Shown here: piece by piece, positions 10,501-20,187 of the stretch
Numbering within the stretch: position 1 is the first letter of the stretch
Layout of the letters: each line of letters begins with the position of its first letter
Source of the DNA: Zygnema cylindricum
Lineage: Eukaryota; Streptophyta; Zygnematophyceae; Zygnematales; Zygnemataceae
Length of the DNA stretch: 34,654 nt
Reading direction: 5' to 3'
Assembly (NCBI GenBank): GCA_037447655.1
Contig: JBBHKE010000159.1
Span: forward strand, 742,745-777,398
Position numbers and translations under genes: made by a program
The notes under the pieces: model-generated
What the model was told of the DNA's origin: nothing
Database searches by the model: none
The model's input: the letters and a program-made list of their open reading frames with translations, nothing else

Positions 10501-12127
10501 AAGTGATTACCTTGAAGGAGTTCTCACTTATTTTTTGCAGAATTTACGAAAAAAAGTAATTTGAAATTTGAATAATCAAAATAATTCAATTAATTAATTT
10601 CAAATAAGTATCAAGTAATAAGTCATTTGAAATTCGAAATTTCTGAAAATCATCACAAATTTTTCAAAAAATTGACTATACTGAACATCTTGAAAGAGAG
10701 AAAGCGGGAGAGAGAGATGGAAAAGCTAGTGGGAAATAAAAATTGAGTTTGTTTAGTTGCAATTTTTAACTCAAATGACTACAATAGATTCAGTAGGTCT
10801 CATTTTTGAATATTTGGAACAGTTGAATGCGCAATCTGAAAAATCTTAACTTATTTAAAGTGTGTTCGTATATGTACATTTCTGCTATTTTTGTGTAATA
10901 GCAAATTTGCTACACGTGAGAGAATGCAGGGGAGAGGGGGAGGCAAGATTGATCAGGGAAGAAAAGGGAGAGGGAGAATGGGGGGGAAGAGAGAGGGAAG
11001 ATAGAAATATACGAGGAAAGATGGAAGAAGAGGAAGAGGTAGAGGGAAGAGGGAAAAAGGAAGGGGGATTCAGAAGGTATAAGATTGATCAGGGAAGAGG
11101 GAAGAGGGAAGAAGAGGGTGTGGGAGAGAGAGAGGGAAGATAGAAATAGACGAGGGAAGGTTGAAGAGGGAGAGGGACGAAGGAAGAGGGAGTAGACAGG
11201 TACAAGATAGATCAGGGAGGAAGCAAGAAGGCAGAGCGATGAGGAAGAGAGAGAGGGAAGATATGAGATAGGGGAGGGAGGAGGGAAGATGGAAGGTAGA
11301 AGAGGGCAGAGAGAGATAGAAGGGAGAAGAGAGAAGAGGGAATAGAAAAGATAAAGACGAGGAAGAGGGAAGGGGGAAGAGAGAAGAAGGAAGAATGAAG
11401 AAGGAACAAGAGAAGAGGAAAGGAAGCGGAGAGAGAGGTAGGGAGTGGAGAGGGAGACACTAGATCGATTTTTAATCACATGATTTCTTTTTTGGTGCTT
11501 CTTTCAAATAGCAGATCTTGCTTTGAATTGTCCTATTTGAATCCTTCCACTTTCTTTAAAAGGTTTAAAAACAAAAAGACAGCCAGGAGAAAATTAGAAA
11601 CTGCCCACTTTTTGAAACCACATTCTATAACATGGAATCCTTTCTTCTTTCACTTGCTCTTTGTTTTTTCTTATTATTACTGTTGTTTTACTCTTGTTCT
11701 TTGGTTTTTACGTTCATTTTTGTGTTCAATCTTATTTATGTTTCTTCTAACTTTTCTTTTATTTATGTTTTCGCTCGTCTTTTTTATTTCCTTTTTAATA
11801 TATCTTTAATGTATTCCGTTCTCATCATTTTCTGCAGGCAATTATGGAACACATAAAAGCCGGACGGGAAGTGGTCGAGGAAGCAAAGGTTTACAACCGA
11901 AGGAAATTGAATTTAAGACCGGTTTACGGCGTTTTTGGCATAAAGCGACAGGAAGTGGAAATCTTCAACATGTCGGATCAGCTCCAGCAATTATCGGAAG
12001 AAATAAAAATAGTATTGGATCGCAAGGAAGTGGTAGTTTATTGGGAACGACTCCGACTGGATATGGGTTTTTTAAAACGCAATCTTCTGGGGGATCGGAT
12101 ACGTTTTCGGAACCCCGTTCGCCTTGA
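7387..12127 (+). CDS. PIRL-like plant intracellular Ras-group LRR protein, frame interrupted four times
   Basis: Proposed exons are 7387-7467 (start codon at 7453, tentative), 8173-8853, 9160-9963 and 11838-12127. The third exon encodes about nine leucine-rich repeats of about 23 residues (consensus like LPETIGNLENLTYLDFHGNK), the spacing typical of the Ras-group LRR family; plant members (PIRLs) are cytoplasmic scaffold-like proteins, several needed for gametophyte or pollen development. The N-terminal exon 2 product, with an EIMEAQKSISAIEHCLIEKL segment, resembles the helical region preceding the PIRL repeats. The reading frame changes near 8790, 9408, 9627 and 11890. Each change is explained by one missing base, and with those allowed for, every exon joins in the correct splice phase (0, 1, 0). 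The gene is therefore either a recently inactivated pseudogene or carries base-calling gaps. The three other genes in the window show no such interruptions. The C-terminal end at 12127 is uncertain. Confidence 0.75.
7507..7533. repeat. AC dinucleotide microsatellite
   Basis: About 13 uninterrupted AC units lie just inside the intron after the tentative first coding exon of the LRR gene. Confidence 0.95.
7700..8172. repeat. Long pyrimidine-rich intron tract before LRR exon 2
   Basis: About 470 bp is almost purely C and T on the plus strand, with recurring ccatttttc and cacctc words at irregular spacing. It ends at the acceptor ctctctccag (AG at 8171-8172). It is an exaggerated polypyrimidine tract, and the open frame through it is not a gene. 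Confidence 0.75.
8173..8853 (+). CDS. LRR gene exon 2, N-terminal helical region
   Basis: The exon runs from acceptor AG at 8171-8172 to donor GTAAGA at 8854. It reads in one frame (VPGDGDSG... to ...FREGG) to about 8790. It then continues in the next frame (IKQNIQPLPVKPGG...) up to the donor, where it leaves phase 1 and joins exon 3 as a glycine codon. One missing G in the ggagga context near 8790 explains the switch. The exon is 681 bp; 682 would give the observed phase. Confidence 0.65.
9160..9963 (+). CDS. LRR gene exon 3, leucine-rich repeats
   Basis: Acceptor tttttcag ends at 9159 and donor gatgtaagt starts at 9964. It encodes nearly all the repeats, from DIPPKLLAMIEDAV through LSLSQNRL, LELYGNQL, LDFHGNKI, NQLKHLP, IDLHYNQLESLP and LKLEGNPL. 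The frame shifts at about 9408 (caaag where caaaag is expected) and at about 9627 (ctcgc where ctccgc would restore the repeat consensus). With exactly two bases missing the exon length fits both flanking splice phases. Confidence 0.8.
10930..11460. repeat. Polypurine (GA-rich) tract in LRR intron
   Basis: About 530 bp is purine-rich on the plus strand, built from gggaga and gaagag words. A marker phrase, agattgatcaggga or a close variant, recurs near 10947, 11082 and 11205, giving a higher-order period of about 125-135 bp. It lies in the intron 9964-11837. The long minus-strand frame across it is a compositional artefact. Confidence 0.85.
11838..12127 (+). CDS. LRR gene last exon, C-terminal tail
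   Basis: Acceptor tttctgcag ends at 11837. The first residues, AIMEHIKAGREVVEEAK, match the helix that follows the last repeat in PIRL proteins. The frame then changes near 11890 to one rich in Gly, Ser and Thr (GLQPKEIEFKTGLRRFWHKA...) and stops at TGA 12125-12127. The longer frame that continues from the start of the exon to about 12254 gives an aromatic- and arginine-rich sequence that looks less protein-like, so I prefer the shifted reading. Confidence 0.5.
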
Positions 12128-13460
12128 GTATTTTGGGGTTTTTTGTAGAGAGAGGAGGTGGCGGAAAGAGGTAAGGTGCGAGAGTAACGATTGCTTTTGG
12201 GGGTTTTTGGAACGAGGGTTTTTCCGCGGAAGAGAGTTCTGGAGGAGTTTTTGAAAAGTGATATTTCTAAAGACTTGATATATCTGAAGAGTTCACATGT
12301 CTGAGGAGCTAATAATACATCTTAGGTGTTAGTTTGGGTTTTCGGTTTCAATTTTCGGTTTGGGTTCTCGGTTTGGTTTTTCGGTTTCAGTTTTCGGTTT
12401 GGGTTTTCGGTTTAGGTTTTTGCCATTCGAGTGGTGAAGCTCGAGGAACAAATTCTTGATAGGTTTTGTTCCACAGATAAGTTTGTATTCAGTTGGTTTC
12501 GTGCGGAAAGACTCTTCATATTTCGTTTTTCTGCCACGAAACTAAAGCTTTAGTTATAACAGAGACCGGTAAAAGATATGATGTAAATGCGAACTGCAAT
12601 TAGAAAGACGCTGTCAAAAGAGAGAAGTGTGTGAGGGAGAGGGAGAGGGATAGTTGGCTTGATGACGTTGTACTTTGAAGTAATCCGTATGGTATTTTAC
12701 TTTTTTAGTATATATGTTGAAGTCTGTGAATAGTCGTAACGATGTCAATTTATCAGTCATTGCATTCAAATTTGAGGAAAAACATTATCGATCCTTCTAA
12801 TTGGGAGTCATTTACATTCCTATGAAAACAGTCATACCTAAAATACAGTTTATTTAGGACAATTTTTGTAATTTTCTTTCAGCTGCTCTGAAATGTTTTG
12901 CGCAAAGTTTTGTATTTCTTCCCAGAAAAAATGTGGTACTTTGTGTTTGTACTCAAATCACCTGTTTTAACACCTTTCTATACGCCTTTTCTAATGCTCC
13001 TTTTTTTCTAAACTTTTAGAGAGTTTTGACGTTTTTGGTTACAGGTGATGGAATGTATGGTTCAAAAGGTTTACGTGACATCTCATTTCAACGTTGTTAA
13101 TTGAATTTCGCATGTAGATTAACTTTAAATAGCTGTTAACCGTCAGAAATAGTGCAAACATTAATTTTATTCCGCCCCGTCACTGGTAGTTTTTTTTTAT
13201 TTGTATGGTTTGTATGATTTCCAAACACCACGAGTGCAATTGACGAATGTTGTCAAAGTATTACATTCACACTTCAAATAGTGCTGATATCTACATACAC
13301 ACTACGAAGTCAACACACAAGTTGGTGCTAAGAGCTAAAGTTAATGTGCATGGTATTTTTTCATTTCGAAACCTATACCCAAAATAGCGCTGACAACACT
13401 AAGCGCTCACACTAATTTTCATTCATACTATTAACGATGGGCTGTGTACAATAGACATTG
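12128..13460. other. LRR gene 3' flank, no further gene
   Basis: Apart from the TTTTCGG minisatellite at 12330-12420 I recognise no coding region. No canonical AATAAA lies close to the proposed stop codon. Confidence 0.4.
12330..12420. repeat. TTTTCGGTTTGGG minisatellite
   Basis: Seven to eight imperfect copies of a 12-14-bp unit (ttttcggtttgg or ttttcggtttca) lie about 200 bp after the proposed stop of the LRR gene, probably within its 3' untranslated region. Confidence 0.85.
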
Positions 13461-13469
13461 TAAGCTTGA

Positions 13470-15400
13470 TACATCGAAAAAGGTTTAAACAGTCAACCTC
13501 ATTGAAAGACTCATCCGATGAAAGAAACTTCACAAAAAAAACGAGCAGTCAATTTATGACAATTTTTCACAGCACCCGCTTAATGTTCCTACCAGATAAG
13601 GTTGTGAGGCTAGCTCTTTTGAATATCCCGATTCATTGGTCCTTCAAGTGGATGTGGCTAGCAACTTCGATACCATTAAGGATAATGTTGTTTGTCAAGA
13701 ACGTAAACTTCCGGCGTCGCCTATAAAACAAATATTCCCTGATGCTAGTGCTTTTTATTATAGGTCAAGCTTTTCACCTTTCCTCTTCGAGGTCGGTTGG
13801 GTGATGTTGGCAGTTTATAATTTTTAGTAGGCACCTGTCATAGTGACTAAAGGCATCTCTTTTTGCCTTGGCCCACTTTTAAGCATTACAAGCATCACAT
13901 ACATCCACTCTTGGATGTTTATTTGATTTGACGGCGAAAGACACGCTTATTGTGGGTTCCCGTGACCAAGTTATGCCTGCCATATATCATTTTGCAAAGG
14001 AACCTTGTAAGATCGGTTTATTTGTTGAACTATATCAGTATGTCGCTTGGTGCCGACCGGGTTTGTCGTTTGACATCCGCCACCCCATGTGTATCATATC
14101 GCTTCGTTATGAAATGATATTAGAGCTTTAGGTTCCCCCATAGGGTTCTCTTTCTTTGTAAACCATGTTCTTTGTGATTTGATGTTGGAGGATCTCTTAG
14201 CCTATGGGACTCTATAGTGGCGTTTGCTATCATAACACGTTGTTTTGCTTAGCCTCCTCTCTACCTCAAGCCAACATTATCGTGAACCGTTCCATTTTTG
14301 TTTTCTCTTAAGGATACCTGTTTGGTGTAGGTTTGGGATTTTTTATTAACCCAAAAAAAACTAGTTCCCCACTTTCTACTGATAGTGTAAGTTTGATACT
14401 CGTGCCCAAAATTGTTGTGGAGGCAAACTTGTCAATTGGGCTTTAATGGTGCCTACCATTGCGTCTTCTCTTACCATTGACAACGTCCATATTATAACAA
14501 CCATTGAAATTCAAAATGTTTTAGAGGTGTTACCGTGTACTCGATTGTTTGCTCACTTACATCCTTGATCGAGTTCGCGGGTTAGTGAGAAGTTACAAGC
14601 CACATCAATTTTTTTTTAACTCTAGTTCATGCTTGAACTATTCATGTCTGTTTCACATCTACGTTTGGATTTACCTCTCCCAACGATTATAACGAGGCTA
14701 CCATGTGTTTGCAACCAGCCTACCGATTCTCGAAAGTTTTATTCACTTCGTTGCTTAGAAGAAGAGAACGTATTGTTGCACATGGTATGGTGTGAGATGC
14801 AACAACAATTCTTACATGGAAGCGTTGTACACCGTCAAACAAAAGGTTTCTCATGTTCTCCCTTCTCCAACCGACTACAAAGGTATGCGAATTCCTCATG
14901 TTCCTATGTTGTGTTAAGAGGACCCATGGCGATGTGGTCTCCATGAATCTAACTAGGACCATTATGTCTTTTCGTGCGACATTGCTTATTAGCGTAGGGG
15001 CTTGAGACGCGAGGGCTCACATGGCACGTGATTATGCTCATTAAGACCCCGCGTGTCAGTTTGCCCCATTTGCAGTGGAGACTTTCATAACTCTGGGCAA
15101 GTTCTTAACTTGTGGCAAAATATTTAGAATCTAGATGTTCGAGGAGTCATTCCACCAAGCCTTATAGCGACTCTCTCGCGTCAACGCGTATCAACTGCCT
15201 TTGAACGCGCTCAAAATGTGACCCTCCTCCGACAAAGCGAGCTCAAGTTTAAACCCTTACCCGGCTTAGCACAATGGCAGATGGTAGGCGTAGCCTTCCA
15301 AATCTTCTACCATGGGATCTGGTCCACATCTACAATCTTCGAGGTTGTGGACCTTAACTTGTCAAGGTTGTGGGCAATCATTTAGTGTAGGTTTCTTCTT
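13470..15400 (+). mobile_element. Possible decayed non-LTR retrotransposon (LINE) remnant
   Basis: Scattered coding-like blocks on the plus strand occur in an order that fits the C-terminal half of a LINE ORF2. LQVDVASNFDT near 13640 resembles the reverse-transcriptase LxLDxxKAFDT block, and SPFLF near 13785 resembles the motif after the RT QGDP. A segment at 13928-14131 (TLIVGSRDQVMPAIYHFAKE) resembles the region after RT. A CPICSGDFH cysteine/histidine group lies near 15065, and a tail with PLPGLAQWQMVGVAFQIFYH lies at about 15140-15390. The blocks are separated by stops and frame changes, so nothing is functional. Each match alone is weak; the order is the main argument. Confidence 0.35.
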
Positions 15401-15669
15401 TGTGTGGGCAATCATCTTTAGCAGTTAACGAGATAGGTACTTGTTTTATTTAGCGTTGGTAGATACTTGTTTTAGCGCGGTTTGTTCAATCTTTTAAACT
15501 TGGCCATTTCTGTTGACTCTTTTAGTCTTTAATTGTTTTTTTTTTCCCTCTTTGTATTGGGATGTTTTTCCATCGCAAGTTTTGCAATAACGTTTCTTCC
15601 TTTTTCATCGTCTCCCTCTTTTGTACAACGGTCGCTCCGTACATCATTGTGCTCTTACAATGTAAAATG

Positions 15670-16085
15670 TAGTGTTGTGTATCGGCAATGTTTTGCCGAT
15701 AATTGATTTGTACCTTTTTTTGCTTGTCGATAATTTATCAGTTTTTTATCGCGATAACACCGGTGCCGATAACTATCGCCGATAATTGTACAGTTTGTAC
15801 CGTACAACTATACGGTTTATTCCGTCGTACTGAACTGTCGTTATTCCGTCACACAGAGTACGGAACAACTTGTTACAACGTGGTATGCCACGCTATATAT
15901 AGTGAAAAATATAATACAGTATGTTGTTATGTACTGTTATATCGCGAACTATGTTTTTTCCACTTATCGCCGATAATGAATTTGTTGGTCTCGGAGCGAT
16001 ATATCGAGACCCATGACAGTTCGATAACCGATATCTATCGCTATCGGTTTTATCGCGATTAATTTCTTGCCGATACACAACACTA
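15670..16085. mobile_element. Nonautonomous inverted-repeat element, family C (hAT-like ends)
   Basis: The left end tagtgttgtgtatcggcaa (15670-15688) is a perfect inverted copy of the right end ttgccgatacacaacacta (16067-16085). The interior repeats cgataa/ttatcg words and contains smaller hairpins. The TAGTG start and CACTA finish resemble many hAT-type termini, but no 8-bp target duplication is clear, so the superfamily is tentative. The open frames at 15703-16062 are chance readings. Confidence 0.75.
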
Positions 16086-16282
16086 GAACTAAAATGTTCT
16101 TAAAATTACATAGTTCGAACTGTACAATAGTCATGTTGTTGTAAGTGAAGCTGTGAACACTACAACTGCTAGGTGGTCCGTACGAAAGTCTTCACTTCCA
16201 GTTTTAGGCCACCTACTGCATTAGGAGAGGTGTTCGCCCAATCCCGTCAAATTTGTGTATCCGTACTGATGGCCGCTACAGT

Positions 16283-16878
16283 ACACCGTCGATCGTATTT
16301 CACTAATTCGGTGCCCCTAAATTTTGAGGGCTTTACCTAAAATAGGGTAAATGATACTAATTTTTCCTGTACGCTAATTACGAGAAAAACAATTAGTGTA
16401 CACCATTTTAATTTATGTATTATTTTATTATTGTGGAGTACGGAACGTGTCGGTGCATATAAAAATGTACTTTTTAATTATACAAGTACGGAATTTTTTA
16501 ATAAATATTTTCTATCACACGAAAAACTGCCCTGTCAGTTAATCCTAAATAGGGTACAACCACGATTTGGTGTACGATTTAAAAGATTTCGTATTTGAAC
16601 CTGTTTTAGTGTACATTTATTTGTCGCGTTACCGAAATTAGAGTTAGGATTAATTAGAGTGAAAGTATGCGACAGTGTACGAATTGTCAGAATTTGTACT
16701 TTTACCTATATTACTGTGATTATCATCTCGACAAATCAGCTGTACCCATATTGGCGTTCGTTGAAAAATTAGTGTATAACTTTTTTTTCGAATTTTTTCC
16801 AAGTCAAAATTAGCGTACATGACACTAAATTACTCTACACACTAATAATTTCTACACGCTAAATACGATCGACGGTGT
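16283..16878. mobile_element. Nonautonomous inverted-repeat element, family B
   Basis: The left end acaccgtcgatcgtattt (16283-16300) and right end aaatacgatcgacggtgt (16861-16878) are perfect 18-bp inverted repeats. The interior is AT-rich with repeated ttagtgta words and has no transposase. The right-end context (cactaataatttct, then an acgctaa word, then cggtgtac) closely matches the derivative at 28616-28709, so this element is related to family A. Confidence 0.75.
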
Positions 16879-17100
16879 ACAGTTCTAGTCTGAACTGCCT
16901 CTCAGACAACGCAGTTGGAGACGCCGCCAAACGAGCACCTCTGATACGGTTTGGCTGTCTACGTGGCAATTCTCTTTATATATATTCAGATGATGTCGTA
17001 CTTATTTGACTACGCACTTTTCATTTATTGGTTCCTGTGCTTTATTCCCTACTGTCATCCGCGACCTTGGATTGGTCGCGGATTTTCGTACAATAGAAAC

Positions 17101-17816
17101 TTAGGGCGTGTCCCCATGTGTTCAAGTAAGGGGGTTTTTCCGTCGTTTACACAGAAAATAATGGACTTCCTACTTGAAAACACTACGCCGTACGAAAAAT
17201 GGGCAAAAACTCAAATACATTTTGCGTCATGTTGGAACTTGAAAGGTACGGCAATTTGGCAGTTTTATCATCGCGACCCACTTCCAGCTCATCTTCACAC
17301 TTGCACTGGAATCAAATCGCGACGTGCTTTTAATCAAAATACTAACCTATTGACGAATAGAAAGCCTGGGTTGCACGCGTCAAAAGTTTTCATTAGCTTT
17401 TTTGCAGTTGGGAGAATACACGAAAAAAATATTGTTTGTCCGTTTGCTTATGTTGTCCACTTGCGGGCGTCTACAAATGTCATTTTGTAGACGTAGGCGA
17501 TTGCTTATGTCGTTCACGTGTGGGCGTCAACAAATGACAGTCGGCGTCTACAATTGTCCCAGTATGTCAGGAGCTCTTTGCGGCGTACAAATGTCCGCAG
17601 TTTGTTCCGAGAGCGTCGGCGTCTACAAATGTCAGCAGTTTGTTGGCGTCTACAGGTGTCGCAAGTATTGGCGACGTGTACAACTGCCACATATTCAAAA
17701 TATTGAACGCGCAAGTAACGATTGACATAGGCACACTTTGAAAAGTACACCGTAAAATCAGCGCTAAATTCCAAAATGACGTTTCAAAATATCGGTTACA
17801 TGGGGACACGCCCTTA
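17101..17816. mobile_element. Nonautonomous inverted-repeat element, family D copy 2
   Basis: The left end ttagggcgtgtccccatgt (17101-17119) is inverted at 17798-17816 (acatggggacacgccctta) with one mismatch. The ends match those of the element at 2432-3215. The interior at 17455-17690 has at least five copies of a gtctacaa-centred word. No transposase frame is present; the 179-codon open frame at 16951-17490 crosses the element boundary and has no recognisable domain. Confidence 0.75.
17455..17690. repeat. ggcgtctacaaatgtc interspersed motif array
   Basis: The word ggcgtctacaaatgtc or close variants occur near 17466, 17525, 17544, 17580, 17619 and 17644, interspersed with cagtttgt and gcaagtattgg. 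Spacing is irregular (about 20-60 bp). It lies inside the second family D element. Confidence 0.7.
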
Positions 17817-17897
17817 TTCTCACAAATCAAAGTGAGCTTTGGCGCCAAATTGTCAGTTTGGTACGTCCACGCTATTAGTAAATTGAAAAGGCACGGT

Positions 17898-18115
17898 ACA
17901 CCGTGTTTCGCTATTAGTGTTTATGTTTTTTTTGCCACTTAAAACATCTTTTCTCCGTACACACCTGTTCGATTTTCAATTTGACACCGCCAATCGGAAG
18001 CTGAGAATCTTACCTTTCAATCGCCACCGTCAGATCCACAATCCGACAAGTGTGTACGGAGAAAAGATGCTTTAAATGGCTAAAAAAACATTAACCCTAA
18101 TAGCGATTCGCGGTA
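17898..18115. mobile_element. Foldback MITE, family A copy 1
   Basis: A 218-bp element begins acaccgtgtttcgctattag and ends in the inverted counterpart. Its two arms, of roughly 80 bp each, are nearly complementary: the left arm has cttttctccgtacacac and the right arm has gtgtgtacggagaaaag. The centre contains gccaatcggaagctgagaat. Three more copies lie at 28710-29480. It has no coding capacity. Confidence 0.85.
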
Positions 18116-19948
18116 TACCGTGTCACTAGCACTATCAAAAGTATCTCTACAGTACAGTACTGTACTGTACTGTACTTCCCACGGTTGCCGTTGTCTCCGC
18201 GCGCGTTGTCAGAGATGATATTAGCCGCCGCCAAAACGGACGCAAAATTTCTTCACAGGGTTGCGTGAACCCAGTATGTGCCTGAATATGGACAATTTAT
18301 TTTTATTTTATTTTTTTCTGGTGTTCACCGAGCAATTTCTCTAGAGTACTGGACCGTACTTTCACCTGATTGCTTCGAGGACTGCCGATTGCTGATTGCT
18401 CAATTCAACAGGCCGCGGCGGCGCTGCTCGTCTTTCACGTGTCCCAAAAGCTCTCCGTGACATTAAATGCTTCCGTCAAATTGCAGGAGCCCGTCTGCTG
18501 ATGTCCGTACAAAATCTTTCCGTTTACTGTACGATTTCGTGTTAAAATCTTGATAGACGCGTGCGCGGATCCTGCGAGGCTGAACTGATCCCTTACGTCG
18601 GTAATGTGGCAGACTTTCCTCGTGTCTAGCGCCAATCACTTTGAACCGCCTCCCCGAGCAATAAATATTCTTTTCTATCCCATTCCTATTGGCTCCGATG
18701 TGTCCGGAAATTCTGTCTTGTCCAGAAAAAGAAATTGCCCGTTGACAATATGGGAATACGAACTCGCAAAACACTTTCTCAGCTATCCAGGTGCCGCTTG
18801 CCCGTTGAACCTGGAGAGATATTTATTTTTAATTTTTTTAAAGTACTTGTTCTAAAATTCGTACATTTGCAACGGTACATTACTGTACAGTACAGTACTG
18901 TACTGTACTATTTTCGTAGCTTTGTTTGGCCGACTTCCGCCCTCTAACTTCTCACCCGACCGTTGTGCCCACATATGTACCTAGATGCGTACTTGTTTTA
19001 CCTGCCCGGATATTCCCCGTTTTCTTGTAATTTTTCTGTTTCGTGAACGTTAGTCAAAGCCGGTTTCCTGCCCGCGCTTCGGGACGTCGTACTATAATTT
19101 TCAGCAAGAATTCTGTACAGCAAGAATTGAATTGAATCTCAGCAGCTCTGACCGATATGAAACAGCAGGATTCTCTGCCGCCCTGCAGCATGTACCATAG
19201 TACATATTGAAGCCAATCTGTCAATCTTCTCCTGCCAAACTTTCTTGCAGGCGCTTCCACTCTCCATTTGCCTCATTCTATTCTTTTTTTTATGTTTTTG
19301 TAAAATTGAAGCCAAGCTTTTGAGCTTTTTCTCTAATTCATTTCTACTCTTTCCTTACGCAGGTATTCAAACATTCAATCTTCTCTTTTTTTTCTGTTTG
19401 TTTTTTTGTCTGTTTTATTGGTATTGCGGGCTGGAGGTTTTACAAGTTAGTCTAGATGCAAGCATATATTGGATAACATACTTGGATTATAGTGTAGCTG
19501 TTATCTAGGTTATAGAAGAAATGTTTGTTAGCAGGTTTTGAGATTTTACAATTTTTTGTTGGGAATCTGGATATTTTGAACTGAAAAAGATTGGATGAGT
19601 GTACTTTGATTGCAGAACCAAAAGTCCGTATTTTTACGAAGGCCTTTTACAAGACTGGATCTGATTGTTCGAGTTATTTTTTTTGCGAAAAGACAGTCTC
19701 TACTCCTCTTACAGTACCTACTTATACATAGAGATGTTAAGGAGAGATTTGGTGTCCACTTAGGATTAGTTTATTTGTTGAGGCAGTTTGGAAACGCTTT
19801 CCCTCTCCCTTTCCCTCTCATCTGCCCTCTCCTCTCCCCTGCTCCCTCTGCCTTCTCCCTCTCCCCTTCCGCTCCCTCTGATTCTCCCTCTCACAGCAGA
19901 TAAGCATCTATCATCTATCTCACGTAGTGGTTTAGCATCTGATCAACC
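18116..19948. promoter_or_regulatory. Upstream region of the GT64 gene, promoter and 5' untranslated part not resolved
   Basis: The block 18180-18660 is GC-richer, with a CACGTG G-box at 18437-18442 and ccaat/attgg words near 18632 and 18690. Two long tacagtactgta palindromes lie at 18150-18176 and 18886-18908. From 19797 the sequence becomes pyrimidine-rich and ends in ctccctctcacag (AG at 19895-19896), a good acceptor, so the start codon at 19949 probably lies just downstream of a 5' untranslated intron. No TATA box or start site can be fixed with confidence. Confidence 0.35.
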
Positions 19949-20187
19949 ATGAGAGCAGCTTCTCAGGAAAATGGAAAGGGAAAAGAGAAAGAGCCTTCAG
20001 TAAAGATGTCATTCTTGGAGCGTTCTATGTGTTTACGTCATCCGTTGATTCAAATGCTGCCGAGGATCGAACGGAGGAGAATTGTTAGCTCGTTATTTTT
20101 GGGAATAATCGCATTTATTGCTTGTACAGCCACTATTGGAATTATGGCATTACAATCGTTGAAGGTTCCGCCAAATTTAGAGTCCAG
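19949..20187 (+). CDS. GT64 gene exon 1: cytoplasmic tail and membrane anchor
   Basis: The first ATG after a probable 5' untranslated acceptor opens this exon. It encodes a Lys/Arg-rich tail, then the membrane segment SSLFLGIIAFIACTATIGIM. Donor is AG|GTGCGG at 20188, leaving phase 2. Confidence 0.85.

Noticed and set aside
10910-11479. 189-codon minus-strand open frame, Ser/Leu/Phe-rich
   Set aside because: It is a translation of the GA/CT-rich intron tract of the LRR gene with no domain; composition alone keeps it open.
16951-17490. 179-codon plus-strand open frame
   Set aside because: It crosses the boundary of the family D inverted-repeat element at 17101 and shows no family resemblance or conserved motif.
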